Part shown: positions 45,813 to 56,575 of the stretch, piece by piece
How the letters are laid out: each line of letters begins with the position of its first letter
Position numbering within the stretch: position 1 is the first letter of the stretch
Origin: Ganoderma boninense
Taxonomy: Eukaryota; Basidiomycota; Agaricomycetes; Polyporales; Polyporaceae
Length of the DNA: 64,000 nucleotides
Reading direction: 5' to 3'
NCBI GenBank assembly: GCA_002900995.3
Contig: CM035311.1
Coordinates: 2,976,001-3,040,000, forward strand
The notes under the pieces: generated by a model
The model's database searches: none
The model's input: only the letters and a program-made list of their open reading frames with translations
Told to the model about the DNA's origin: nothing
Program-made: the position numbers and the translations under genes

Positions 45813-47130
45813 CGAGCTGTTTACCCACTTGTGCTAGATCATCCATTTCTTGCGAGTTTCTTGTTGTTATTCGCCCTGTGCGCTCATGCCTTGACCAAGA
45901 TAATGTGATTCTATCGGCGGTGATTCATGCCATGTACTTTACGATGCGATGTTGTCCATAAAAGTCCCTAATCATGCAGTTTCCCTGTTGGCGTACCAAT
46001 GCAATCTCCGGTGTTCCCATCTCTCCAACCTGCGCATGTCCCATTCTCTGTGAACCTTCCATCTACGCTACCCCTTTGGGTTTAAGGGCTCCCCACGGTG
46101 CGCTGGCGAGCAGCGTCGAGCATCTCTCAGCGATGTACTTCCGAGTAAGACCAAATTAAAAAAGTGTTGTGGTGTGCCATGTGGATGGCTTAGAATTTGA
46201 TCCCAAAACAGGTAGTTCGTGGGGCCGGAGCGGGTTAGCTGCACCCCGATCAGGCAATGGCAACCGCCGGTACTCCTTTGTTCTAACACGTCCATGGTCT
46301 TCCTCGTCTCGTCCATGGCAACGCTCGTATTTCCTAGGCCAGAGAAGAACCTGCGACGCGTCGAGAATACATTGGAGAAACTGTCTGAGGTACCGTCAAC
46401 ACGGTCAGTTTTCTCCTGCGACCAAATCGCTCACATGCGATCCCAGCTCGTCATTCCATTCCCCGCATCGGGGAGGGATGCTTAAGGCACTTAGTCACTG
46501 GGGCCATTTGACCACGCATTAAGGTGGTAAGGCAATTAGTTTGGCATAACCAGGTGTACTGTTGACTGACGATAGAACGAGGACCTTGTTCGATCGAAGC
46601 CGCCAGATGGCCGCTCTGCCCAGTGTACCGTGTGGTTGCGAATCGGACTTGGATTGAATGCAGCTCGGCACACACCTATACTAGCAAATGGGGTTAAGAT
46701 GTAAATCGCGCTGGTCGTTTTGGATATGGGACGTGCGGCGGAGAGGGGGAAGATAGCTGCATTGCTCTGGAGGTGAGTCGTACGGGCTACTTCCTCCCCA
46801 AATCGAACACTTATTATCCCCAGGAAAGTTTATTACTTGCCTGCATACGTGGGGGAGAGGTGATTGTAAACCAGCTCCTTGGGTGAGGCGAGACCGGTGG
46901 CGGTGAGGCCCCTAAGCTCCTGCGGTGCGCGAGCTCCCTACTTGGAGAGAGGTGCAATCTTTCTTCTATCAGTCTTTGCCCTACTCGTTCCATTAACTTT
47001 GGAAATTTAACTTGTACTCCCAGGAGAGCTCTCCCACGTCTCTCTTGCCATCCACTGTCTCCGCTCCTCTTGGTACATTGTTTCATCATCGCCTTCAAAC
47101 CTTCCCCCATCTCGAGACCAGCGAACCAGC
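45813..47130. other. Intergenic, nothing recognised
   Basis: Only short ORFs. No repeat or domain identified. The 3' part presumably carries the promoter of the large gene that starts at 47131; its leader near 47020-47100 is pyrimidine-rich. Confidence 0.3.
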
Positions 47131-50100
47131 ATGGTAAGCATATGAATCAGTCAGACATTTACTGTGATATCTGACATTATGCAGCCGAAGAACGCTAAGA
47201 AGACCCCTCAGCCAGAGACGGGGCAAGGAATGCAGGATACCCGACCGCAGGAAGGCTCCCCTACTCCGCGGCCATCAAAGTCGTATCTGCGGCCTCCGGT
47301 CTCATCGACGCATGAAATGAGCCTAAGAAAGCGTAGCGGTAGGCCGAAGTCTTTTAAGGATCTTCCACGCGTTTGACGCGAATTTGTCCAGCGGCCCCAG
47401 CTCCCATTACCGCGATAAAACTACCCCCACCTGCCCAGATGTCAGTGAAAGGACGCGATGCGTTGAAAACCCCTGTCGTAGGCGCGTCTTCCATCGCGAC
47501 GGCTCCAGAAAAGCAGGGTGCGTTATATTCCGAGATCATCATTTATAATTTGTGTAATATCGAGCTCGCTGGTGGCAGGAAATGACGATGGTGCAAGTTC
47601 CGCGTCCTCAACGGCTAGGTCAAGCATGACGTCGCCACTTTCGAGCCCACCTCGAGAGCCAGACAACCAATCTCAGATCTTAAGCAGCACTGCTGGGCGT
47701 GTGACTTGTAAGCTCAATGTTTAAATGTTTGTCAGGCATTACAAGTGACGTCGCACACGTGCAGCATCGTCTGAAATGCGCGTGCCTGGGCCTGCCCCAG
47801 CACTTCAGCCTACGCCCGCGAGAGAGCATCCCGTTCTTCACAGCGCGCTTGAGCTGGATACGGGCCCTTCGGATATGTTAGGAGGGAGTGCTGGGAGGGC
47901 CACGGTAACCGAGCAAACCGACGGTCATCCTACCACGCTCATCCCACGCGCTCAAAGTCTTCAGTGCGGCGTAGAGGTCGACGATGGTGACACTGTGAAC
48001 GAACTTCCGCCCTTGTTGTTCTTTGCCCACAGCCTGTCCGATCTTCAGAATGAGGAACCAAACGCACCCGCTGCCGTCCGTACTCCGCAGGGGGACCCTG
48101 TTCGCGCTTTGCCCGCCGTAGAGTATCGTGCGGACGCCGAAGACCACATACTGCCTCTCGCAGACGGTCACGCGAAAGATTCCGCGAACGTTCGCAGAAT
48201 CGTTTCCTTAGATGGTCCCTCCACGAATGACCTTGCCGGAGACCATGTCCGTGGTCTCCAAGCCCCTGCCGGAGGTTCGTCATTCTGGTAGTGTCTGCTT
48301 GTGACTCGAAGGTTCATTAACCTATAGGTCCACATCCTGCTGCTGAAGTTCCCCCGGATGGTGTCAGTAATTCCTCTGGGCAACAACTCCTTTCGGCCGG
48401 TGGAAGACAAGATTCATCTGACGATGGGGACCAAGAACATAACCCAGGTAAGCTTCTTGCTATACCACTGCACGTACACGTCTGACATGACATCAGCCCG
48501 AGCGTACAGTAACAGACAAGGTGAGGCTAACATCGAAAACACGAGTCTGCACTTTGTTAGTTGCCTGTTCGTGCGCCGTTTCTCCTGGCTGTTTCGTCGA
48601 ACGTTTCTGTAAACGTTCCTTTCCCTTTCGCCCATCTAGTTGCCGCCTTGAGAACCTTGCTGTGAACGTCTGGGCAGACGTATAGAACGTTTCGTTTCTT
48701 TGAACGTCTCAGGGAGCATTTCAAGGAATGGTTCTGCGGCCGTTCGCCCGAACGCTTCGGGGACTGTTTCAGCAAACGTTGAGGCGAACGTTTCTGCGAA
48801 CAGCTCGGGGCGCAGTTCAGGGAATGGTTCTGCGGACGTTCGCCCGAACGCTTCGGGGGCTGTTTCAGCAAACCTTTCTGCGAACAGCTCGGGGCGCAGT
48901 TCAGGGAATGGTTCTGCGGACGTTCGCGTGAACGTTTCGGGCATCGTTTCGGCAAACGTTTCTGGGAACGTCTCGGGGTGCATTTCAGGAAACCCCTCTG
49001 CAGGCGTTCGCCCGAACGTTTCGGGGACCGTTTCAGCAAACGTTGAGGCCGCGGTGAGCCTCATTCATCCACCCACTGAGCCCCAGTGTCACCAGTTGGC
49101 TCTAAGTCCAGCTGTCGACCGTTCACCTGAACGTTCTGTGAGACAGTTCAGTGAATGGTACTGCGAATGGTTTCGCCGAGGGTTTCATAAATGCTGCTTG
49201 TCCCACCAGGTACCTCTGATTGCGCCCTTGGGCACGACCTCGCGTACTCTCTGCTGGCGAGAACGAGTTCTCGATTGCTTGCGTACGCATTTGTGCGAAC
49301 AATCCTTATAAGCTTGTATCGCATGTCTCTGCGAACACATCGGCGAAAGTGCGCACTGACGTTTCTGCGGGCGTTGCCTCTCGCACCGTGTTGTGCACTC
49401 CCGCTGCGAATACATCAGCGAAGAGTCTCGGCTGTCACCTGGAACGGGGCGCGGACGTTTTGTCGATCCTTTCCCTCTAAAGCTCACCTGTGATCCCTGG
49501 CCATTAGTCGGACGTTGCCCGGACGTCGTCCCTTTTGATGCTTTCATAGGCTTTAAGGACCTGACCGCTGATATTACCCTCCCCTCTCTTCCCAGGCAGC
49601 CCGAGCGCGGATTATGCCAACGACGCTGAAGGCACGCCTTGTCCACCACTGATGGTTGAAAAGACTCTCATCGCTGACTTCTTCCCATAGCACTTAGCAG
49701 GCGAACCCCTCCCCACACTGAGGGACAGACAGACGTCTCGGTGTTTAAGTCTCCAAACAAATCAGCGGATGTCCCCGAAGAAAATAGGGACACTTCTGAT
49801 GACCTAGAATCCTCTGAGCGGGCTGATGCTTGGCTCATTTCTGAGCCAGAGTCAGGTAGTGAGGATGAACAAGCCGAGGCTGAGGATCGCAAAGCTGTCG
49901 GCCGGATCTCAGATGCAAATCTCAATATCGTTTCCGAGGGGTATACGCAGGTGGAAGCGCTCGCGAAAGAAGTTGCCGGAAAGACGGGGCTCTCGGCATC
50001 GCAAGTCATAGAGTTATGGTCTTCGACTATTCAGCGCACACATTTGAAATTCAACATGTGGAACATGTACAGCTCCTACTTCAAGGAGCATCAGGAGGAG

Positions 50101-53100
50101 GAGCTCAAGCGTCTCAAAAATCGTACGTCGTCTGCGTGCATTTCTTTTCCCACAGATCGGATTTCTCATCTCTGCTTTCAAGCACCCATATCTACCACCC
50201 GTAAGCTTGCTATGACCATATGGCAGTTCAGGTGCCTTTGACGAGCCCGGATCCTCTGTAGCGGTTGACGCCAAGACACGCCAGAGATGCTACAAGGAGT
50301 TCTTGAACGTCTACGGTGTAGAGGATGCAAAGGAATTTCTGACCAGCTACCGTAAGCTGAAGCTTGTGCAAGGAAGTCAGACCACCGGAGAGCGCAAAAC
50401 CCTGTTTAAAAAGGCTTCCAAGAACCTCGTCTCTGTGGTAAGAATTTTGCAAGGGCTCTTCGGACATGAACACTAACGTTTTTCTATCTATATAGTTGAA
50501 GATGTATGAGTATTTATACGGTTTCAGTGGGATCATCGCCCTTGCTGGCAGCAACCTGAATTCCGATAGCGGACTTGCATTTGTGCATGAAAGCAAGGAT
50601 GCCACAGGCGTGAGTATCCGGAATAATAGATTGACTTTGATGCGCGACTGAAAGCTTGGATCAATAGTTCTTCACGACTCGTTGCCGTACTGATCTAAAT
50701 GGCGTCCTCACCCACCTAAAGACTCATGTCTGGTAAGTACAAGGAAGTCACTCTGTTGCTCAAACTGAGGTATGGGCGATCAAGCAACAACGCATCGTTG
50801 GCCCTTGTCGAAAAGACATTCAGTGAAAATGCTGGAATGGTGGCGAATGCCGCTCCCAAAGGCGCCGAAGGGCGGGCTGCGGGCTCTAGCATCCCTGCGG
50901 ACAAGAGGCGGCAATCAGCTAGAATCGATACACCGACTCTTAAGCAAATCCTCGGGTTAGGTCAGAAGGAGGTGGCATCTTGGATTGTGGAACATTTTCG
51001 AGACCAGCTCAGTACGTGGATCACGTTCTCTGCGTCTGATTGAAGAACACTTACTGTCTGCACTAGATTCCTTGAACATCCCAAACGTGCATTGGAAGTC
51101 TTTTCCCTGGAAGTCGCTGGGATCAATGTTTTCATCAAGGAAGGTTTGCCTACATCAATGGCCAGAGGGCGTACCTTTCCCTCCGATCGCAGATCACAAG
51201 GTCGGGAAGGTGGACAAGAAGCGTTCTTCTAAGGCTAAGAAAGTACGAAGCATTCACAATCTCTCACGCGAGCACTTGGAATCCCTTGTCCGTGCCATTG
51301 TCGATGACAACGGCATCTTTTTCACCGTCACCACTTCGGAAGGTGAGCTCCTTCATTAGCGTTCATGAATAAGGCGTTGATGATGCCCCCTGATTTCGAT
51401 GGCAGACTACGATGATGATCGGGACCCTGTCGCTCTGGGCGAACCACCTCACTACTACTCCCGGTACACCAATGGTCGTCGCTGGTTCGCGGATGGCCGA
51501 GAGGATCGCCTAGGCTTGTCCCGTCGACGAGACTCTCCCGTTGGCACTGATGACGGCTCCAGTGACTCCGACAACTCCAACAGCTCCGACTCCAAAGACT
51601 CCGATGACTCTGACGACTCCGGCGGCTCTGGCGACTTCCATCGCCATAGCGCCACCAAATCACAGCTTCCACAATCAGGTCCACAGAGGACCGAGGCGAA
51701 GAAGAACGCAGACGCGGACAGGGACGCCGGAGCGAGAGTGTCTCGCACCGAGGGGAAGGGGAAGGAGAAGGAGATTGTGGATCGTAATCAACCATCGGGC
51801 GATTCCTCCCACACCCGTGACCATCCTCTTGCCCCAGGTCAGGGTGATCAACACATCGATCCTTTCCATGGAGTCCCAATCTACATACCAAGCGACACCA
51901 TCGTGACTAAGCCACGGCGATCCCAGCCGCGCCCCAAGTACATGGAAGTTTCGGATGACGAGTCAATGCTGAGACAGCAATCATCCCAGAGCACTTCACA
52001 GCCTGCTCCTAGGGAGTTGCCCAAGCCTAGGCCCCTTGCGAAGAGGAAACTAGAGCCCTCGGAGATGGCGCCGGGTTCTCATGAGGCGTCGTCATCGAAG
52101 GGGAAGGGAAAAGATAAAGATCGCCCTGAAGACTCCAGTGCAGTTCCACCTTCCAAGCGGCGTCGTACCAATGGGCCTCAGGGTCCTCAGTCTGGGCCAG
52201 GACCTGACAAGCAATCTGCAGAAGGCTCCTCCCTCAATAACCTCTCGAGCATCCGCATGCATAATCACTTCGGTGATCCCTCAAAGGACGACGCGAACGA
52301 CCACTTGAACGCCTCTGCGAACAACCCTTCGAACGCCTCTGCGAACGATCGCTTGAACGCCTCCGCGAACAACCCTTCGAACGCCTCTGCGAATGATCGC
52401 TCGAACGCCTCCGCGAACAATCGCTCGAACGCCTCCGCGAACAATCGCTCGAACGCCTCCACGAATACCTCCGCGAACAACCCTTTGAACGTCCGCGCGA
52501 ATGACCCCCAGAGAGGCTCGTCGAACATCCCCGCGAACGCCTCCGGGGATATTCCTACGAACGACCGCTCATACTCTGCGCCCGCAATCCAAGACCCCAC
52601 TGTACCCAACATCGCGACATCTGTCAATCCCCCGGGTCAGCAGGGACCGCAGGGCATGCAAGCAAATCTCTTCAACGCACCGTGGGGGAGTTACCCGAGC
52701 CATGGTGCATACAATGGTGGGCCCTTTGAAGGGCCTTGGAACGGTCTCCCCCCGTACTACATGCAATATGGCTATCCACAGCCCATGGTTACATATCCAC
52801 CCGTAGGTAACCCTCCTGGTCCCGCGCATCCCTACCAGAACCAGAATTTCCCAGCTCGCGGTCATCCGGGAGGCTCGGGTGCAGCGGCAGTCAGTTATCT
52901 CCAGGGTCCTTCGTCACAGCTGCCTGCAGGAACCCCAGTGCATTCCCATGGGCAACTTCCGCCCGGCATGGCTCCGCCTAGTGTACCACCAGGGACTCCC
53001 TTCTACCATCCACACGCTCAGCTGCCGCATCACATGACACCGCATGCGATGGTTGCCCCGCCCTCTACACCTCTTGCACATGCGGCGGGGGCATCCTTCC

Positions 53101-53234
53101 CACCACGCACCCACTCCCTTGCACAAGCGAGAATGAATCAGCCATCTACTACTGATGACGGCGTGGCGGAGGCAGCCTCTGATTCGGAGATGCTTCCTCA
53201 GATTATGACGAGCCAACCAGATCCGGCTGTGTGA
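47131..53234 (+). CDS. Large repeat-rich hypothetical protein, about a dozen exons
   Basis: The first exon appears to be just the ATG at 47131, followed at once by GTAAGC; the next exon starts [14 protein letters not shown]-terminal exons to about 48460 are disordered. Two minisatellite-coded segments follow (28-residue and 8-residue units). The middle is folded: [87 protein letters not shown]-like basic loop, [15 protein letters not shown] and [17 protein letters not shown]. The last long exon (51405-53234) starts [19 protein letters not shown] and ends in a Pro/Gly/Tyr-rich tail. I recall phrases like WPEGVPFP from expanded, unnamed Agaricomycete families, often near transposons. No enzyme motif was found. 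Single gene versus two fused models is not certain around 49300-49740. Confidence 0.5.
48577..49188. repeat. 84 bp (7 x 12) minisatellite and 12-mer array in coding sequence
   Basis: Units starting TCTGCGAACAGCTCGGGG lie at 48793 and 48877, and a third starting TCTGGGAACGTCTCGGGG at 48961, exactly 84 bases apart. A fourth, earlier copy starts near 48697 with a 12-base insertion. Inside, each unit is seven imperfect 12-mers. The same 12-base rhythm is seen before (48577-48624) and after (49117-49188: GACCGTTCACCT, GAACGTTCTGTG, AGACAGTTCAGT, GAATGGTACTGC). Confidence 0.85.
52288..52500. repeat. 24 bp (2 x 12) coding minisatellite, about eight units
   Basis: Units such as TCCGCGAACAATCGCTCGAA and TCTGCGAACAACCCTTCGAA, each 24 bases, encode an eight-residue motif S-A-N-N/D-R/P-S/L-N-A. 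The reading frame is kept throughout. Confidence 0.9.
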
Positions 53235-53743
53235 TTGCACCTAGCAGAGTTGCGCTAGAGCCTTCGAATGTAATATATATATATACCCATGTCCCATCCC
53301 GTTGCCGCCATGTACACCTTGTTTTCTTAGTGCAATGCAATATCTTGGACATTTACATATTTGCACCGTGTTCCGCGTGAACAAACCTTTTAAGATCAGT
53401 ACTATCTATTTATGGCATTGTCATACTTTCGACGTGAGCATTTCTTGGGCGGAAACAAGTAGATTTGATTGATAAAAGCGACATAAAAAGTTGATAGACT
53501 AGCCACATCCTAAGTAGCTTTTTTATTGTGTCCATACCATGACAAATCGGAAATGCTCGCGCGGATGATCGAGCGAACGCTCGCTGGAACACTTGCTCGA
53601 ATGCTCGCTTGAGTTCGCGTACCAATACAGGCCCATCGCTATATCTGGGTCGTCTATCTTTGGACTGTAGTGGAAGCGAACGCGGCAGGGAGGGGTCTCT
53701 CTGGATAGTTTCGCACGGCAGGGGAAGGGGTCACAGAGACGCC
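53235..53743. other. Convergent 3' region between the large gene and the HET gene
   Basis: The 3' ends of a plus-strand and a minus-strand gene face each other. It contains a TATATATATATA run at 53274-53285 and a 12-mer array at 53550-53619. No gene. Confidence 0.5.
53550..53619. repeat. 12-base periodic repeat, about six units
   Basis: GAAATGCTCGCG, CGGATGATCGAG, CGAACGCTCGCT, GGAACACTTGCT, CGAATGCTCGCT and a partial unit. The first is identical to the unit at 28428-28439. Confidence 0.75.
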
Positions 53744-56575
53744 TCAGGGTCCTGCCTGGGGTGGTTCATCATCATCTGGCTCTGGATAGCGTGTGGTCAA
53801 GTTGTAGAAGTACTCGATGATAATGGTGACGTCGACGTGGGAGAGTGTGAGGCGATGGTAGACTCGGCCGTCTGACCTGTCTCCTTCATACAATGCTTCA
53901 AAGTGCACCTGGTATCCCTGCACCTGCAGAGAGCGCCTGTCATCTCCAGGTAGCATCAACCTAATACTGTCATGGCCCCAATTCCACAGGTACAGGAGGC
54001 CACTGCCATTGCGGAGATTTCTCCATATGGGTGACATGGCTTGAGGTGTGGGAGAGGGGGTAGCCGGCTCGATGTCGACATCCAAGTAGTATTCAGACTT
54101 CCATGCAAGATTGAGGCCAAGTCGAAGGGTGAGCAGTGCTCTAGTCGGTGTGATGAGGAAAATACACTTCTGCTCTAGGCGCCATTTCCAGGACAAACTG
54201 TCGCGCCAATGCACATAATATGGACCATCCTGCACCGTCTCGAGGCCCATATCACTCGACTCCAGTGTGATGCGGGCGACGATCACAAGCCGGTCCATAT
54301 CTGAATCTGGATCAAACTCCTTCAGGGGGCCCTGGCCAGCGTGAAAGTACTTCACCACTATGGCAAGATTGTCGGAACCGGAGGTGTCGGTGGAAGTGAG
54401 AGTGAGGGAGTGGGAGCCATAGGAGGGGCGCAGGCTTGGGTCGAGGACAAGATGAGCGGAGTATCCCTTGGAATTGAGAGCCCTTCTCGCTGATCCTATC
54501 AGAAACAGATGCAAAGCTTCGTGCGCAGCATGAAATCGACACTGGAGAGGTGATAACTGCTTCGAGTGAGGATGGAGTGGTGTTCCAACGTGCTCTGAGT
54601 TGATAGATGATTCAACATCAACATGAATGTCGTATCGAAGCCGAGATATAAGGCGCAGCCCAAGGCGCAATGTTATCAACTCTCCAGAATCCATGGCGAG
54701 GTGTAGGTCCTGTGCTGGCAGATTTATTCTCCATAGATCTTCATCAGCCCAAGTGGCAGCTGTATAGGGTGTCGACAACTGGAAGTGCGTATTCATCTCA
54801 GGAACCTCCTCGCCAGGTGACAGGATCCAGGCTTGGGCCGTGATTGCCACAAAGTCGCGATCATGGGGTTTTATGCACCGACAATGAATGAGAATCTTGA
54901 ATGTTTCATTCGAGAGAACGAAGGAAAGGGAAGACTCGGAATCATTGTTGGCCCTGGAGGAAGCTTGAATGTTTGTGACCGTGTACCCGTCCGCTTGGAG
55001 GACAGCCGAAGTCCATGTAGGAAGGCTCAAGTTCACGATGTCACTACTGGGACCTTCCTGAAGCTGCGGCTTGGCGTCATGAAACTTGGGATGAGGAAGA
55101 TACACAGTCATATTTGGCTGTTTGAGGGCCTTCTGGACGCGGGAGATGTCGTTTATGGAGAGAGTGAATAAATCGTGAGTTATATGTGATCTGAGCTCGC
55201 TTGGGAGGTGCAGCGACGCAACCTGGGTGTTGTTGGTGCGCATATAACATAGTCGGCACAAAACCCGCCGACGATCATTGTCATACTGGGAGCGGAGGAC
55301 GACGAGATACCACGATACACCGTGGACCAGGTTTATGACATTGCAATTGAGAGCTTCCAAGGGGAGCAGACAGAGCTGGGTGCGGACACCGTAGGGGGTA
55401 CGAGTGTATTCTTCCAGTGGAAGATTGAGGCCCTTGATTGAGTCTTCCATGGGCCGGATGATCCGCTGAGCAGAAGATAGATTCGAAGCACCACAAAAGG
55501 AATGTGGAGATGGTGCGAGCAGTGTCGTGGTGTCTCGGCATGTAGCGTTTAAGAGGGGCCTCTGACGCATGAGAAATGGTCGTGCACCCTTATCTCCCCA
55601 AACGAAGATGCTATGGTCCGGAATCCTCTCCAATATCTGCTCTTGCAACCGCCGAAATGCGTTCTCACCCTCCCCATAGAGTGTCGGCATCGTGATCCCG
55701 AAGATTCCCAACAGCGAGTACGCCTGGTCCTCCACCCGGGTCGTCTCGCGGTGGGCTGCCCACCGCATGCGGTTGGCAACGCTCTCCTCACTCAACACCC
55801 TATTGTGCGTCAAGATATCGACATTGATGGACGTAATCTCCGTGATGACGTCCGCCAGCCTCATCTTCGATCCAAGGTACTTCCAGCCTTGTGAAAGGAA
55901 CACAAGCGCGAGTGGAGCTACGAGCTCCTGGAGCGTCCATCCGCGCTTGAACCATCGGCTCTTCCGGAATTTGGAGTCCTCCTCCCTCACGTCCCCGCCA
56001 GGCGACACATCCACGAGGAAGGCATAGCAGATATCAGCGTCGCGATACCAGTTGAACATCGAGTTGATCGCCTCGGACAGCTCTGAGCTGCTCTCCTTGT
56101 TGATACAACAGGAGTCGATCCAGATGTAGCGGTGGCCGTCGCGGCGCGCGACCTCGCACGCTTTCCGGACTTTCTCCGAGAGACCAGAGTCGGGACCCCA
56201 TATGGAGGAAAGAGCAGGAGATGATGTACAGGAGCTGGTGGCAGTGTGGACGTCGAATACGGGCGTAGAGACATCCGGGACAGCTCCCAAGGCGTTTGAA
56301 GTCGCGTGAAAGGGCTCGCCTTCTTTGCCCGGGGGCTAAGAGAGCGAACAATGGTCAGCATTCCTCGCAGCAGTAGGGCCCAACATTGACAGACGACAAA
56401 CGTTTTGACGCTTCCGGGGTGGCAGGAGTCCATATTCCCCCTGTATCTCTAGCACCTCCTGGTATGTTTGCTCTCCATCCGGGTCCCAGGTATGTGATAG
56501 GATGGCATATGGGGGAACCTTTTCCGCATTGATGAACTCGACAAACTTCCCCGTGTGCGTATCAATCAACCGCAT
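53744..56575 (-). CDS. HET-domain (heterokaryon incompatibility) protein, 921 aa
   Basis: HET-domain proteins trigger cell death after fusion of genetically different hyphae, or act in other nonself responses. Two exons (56575-56402 and 56335-53744, 66 bp phase-0 intron) give a complete frame. The N-terminus is the canonical start MRLIDTHTGKFVEF, then PPYAILSHTWDPDGEQTYQE. The core follows: RYIWIDSCCINKESSSELSE, AINSMFNWYRDADICYAFL, SRWFKRGWTLQELVAP, and after a spacer RVEDQAYSLLGIFGITMP and LYGEGENAFRRLQEQIL. The remaining 600 residues have no NACHT, ankyrin or WD repeat that I can see; they are beta-rich with repeated RLGLNL or RLGLRL segments. The gene appears intact. Confidence 0.92.
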
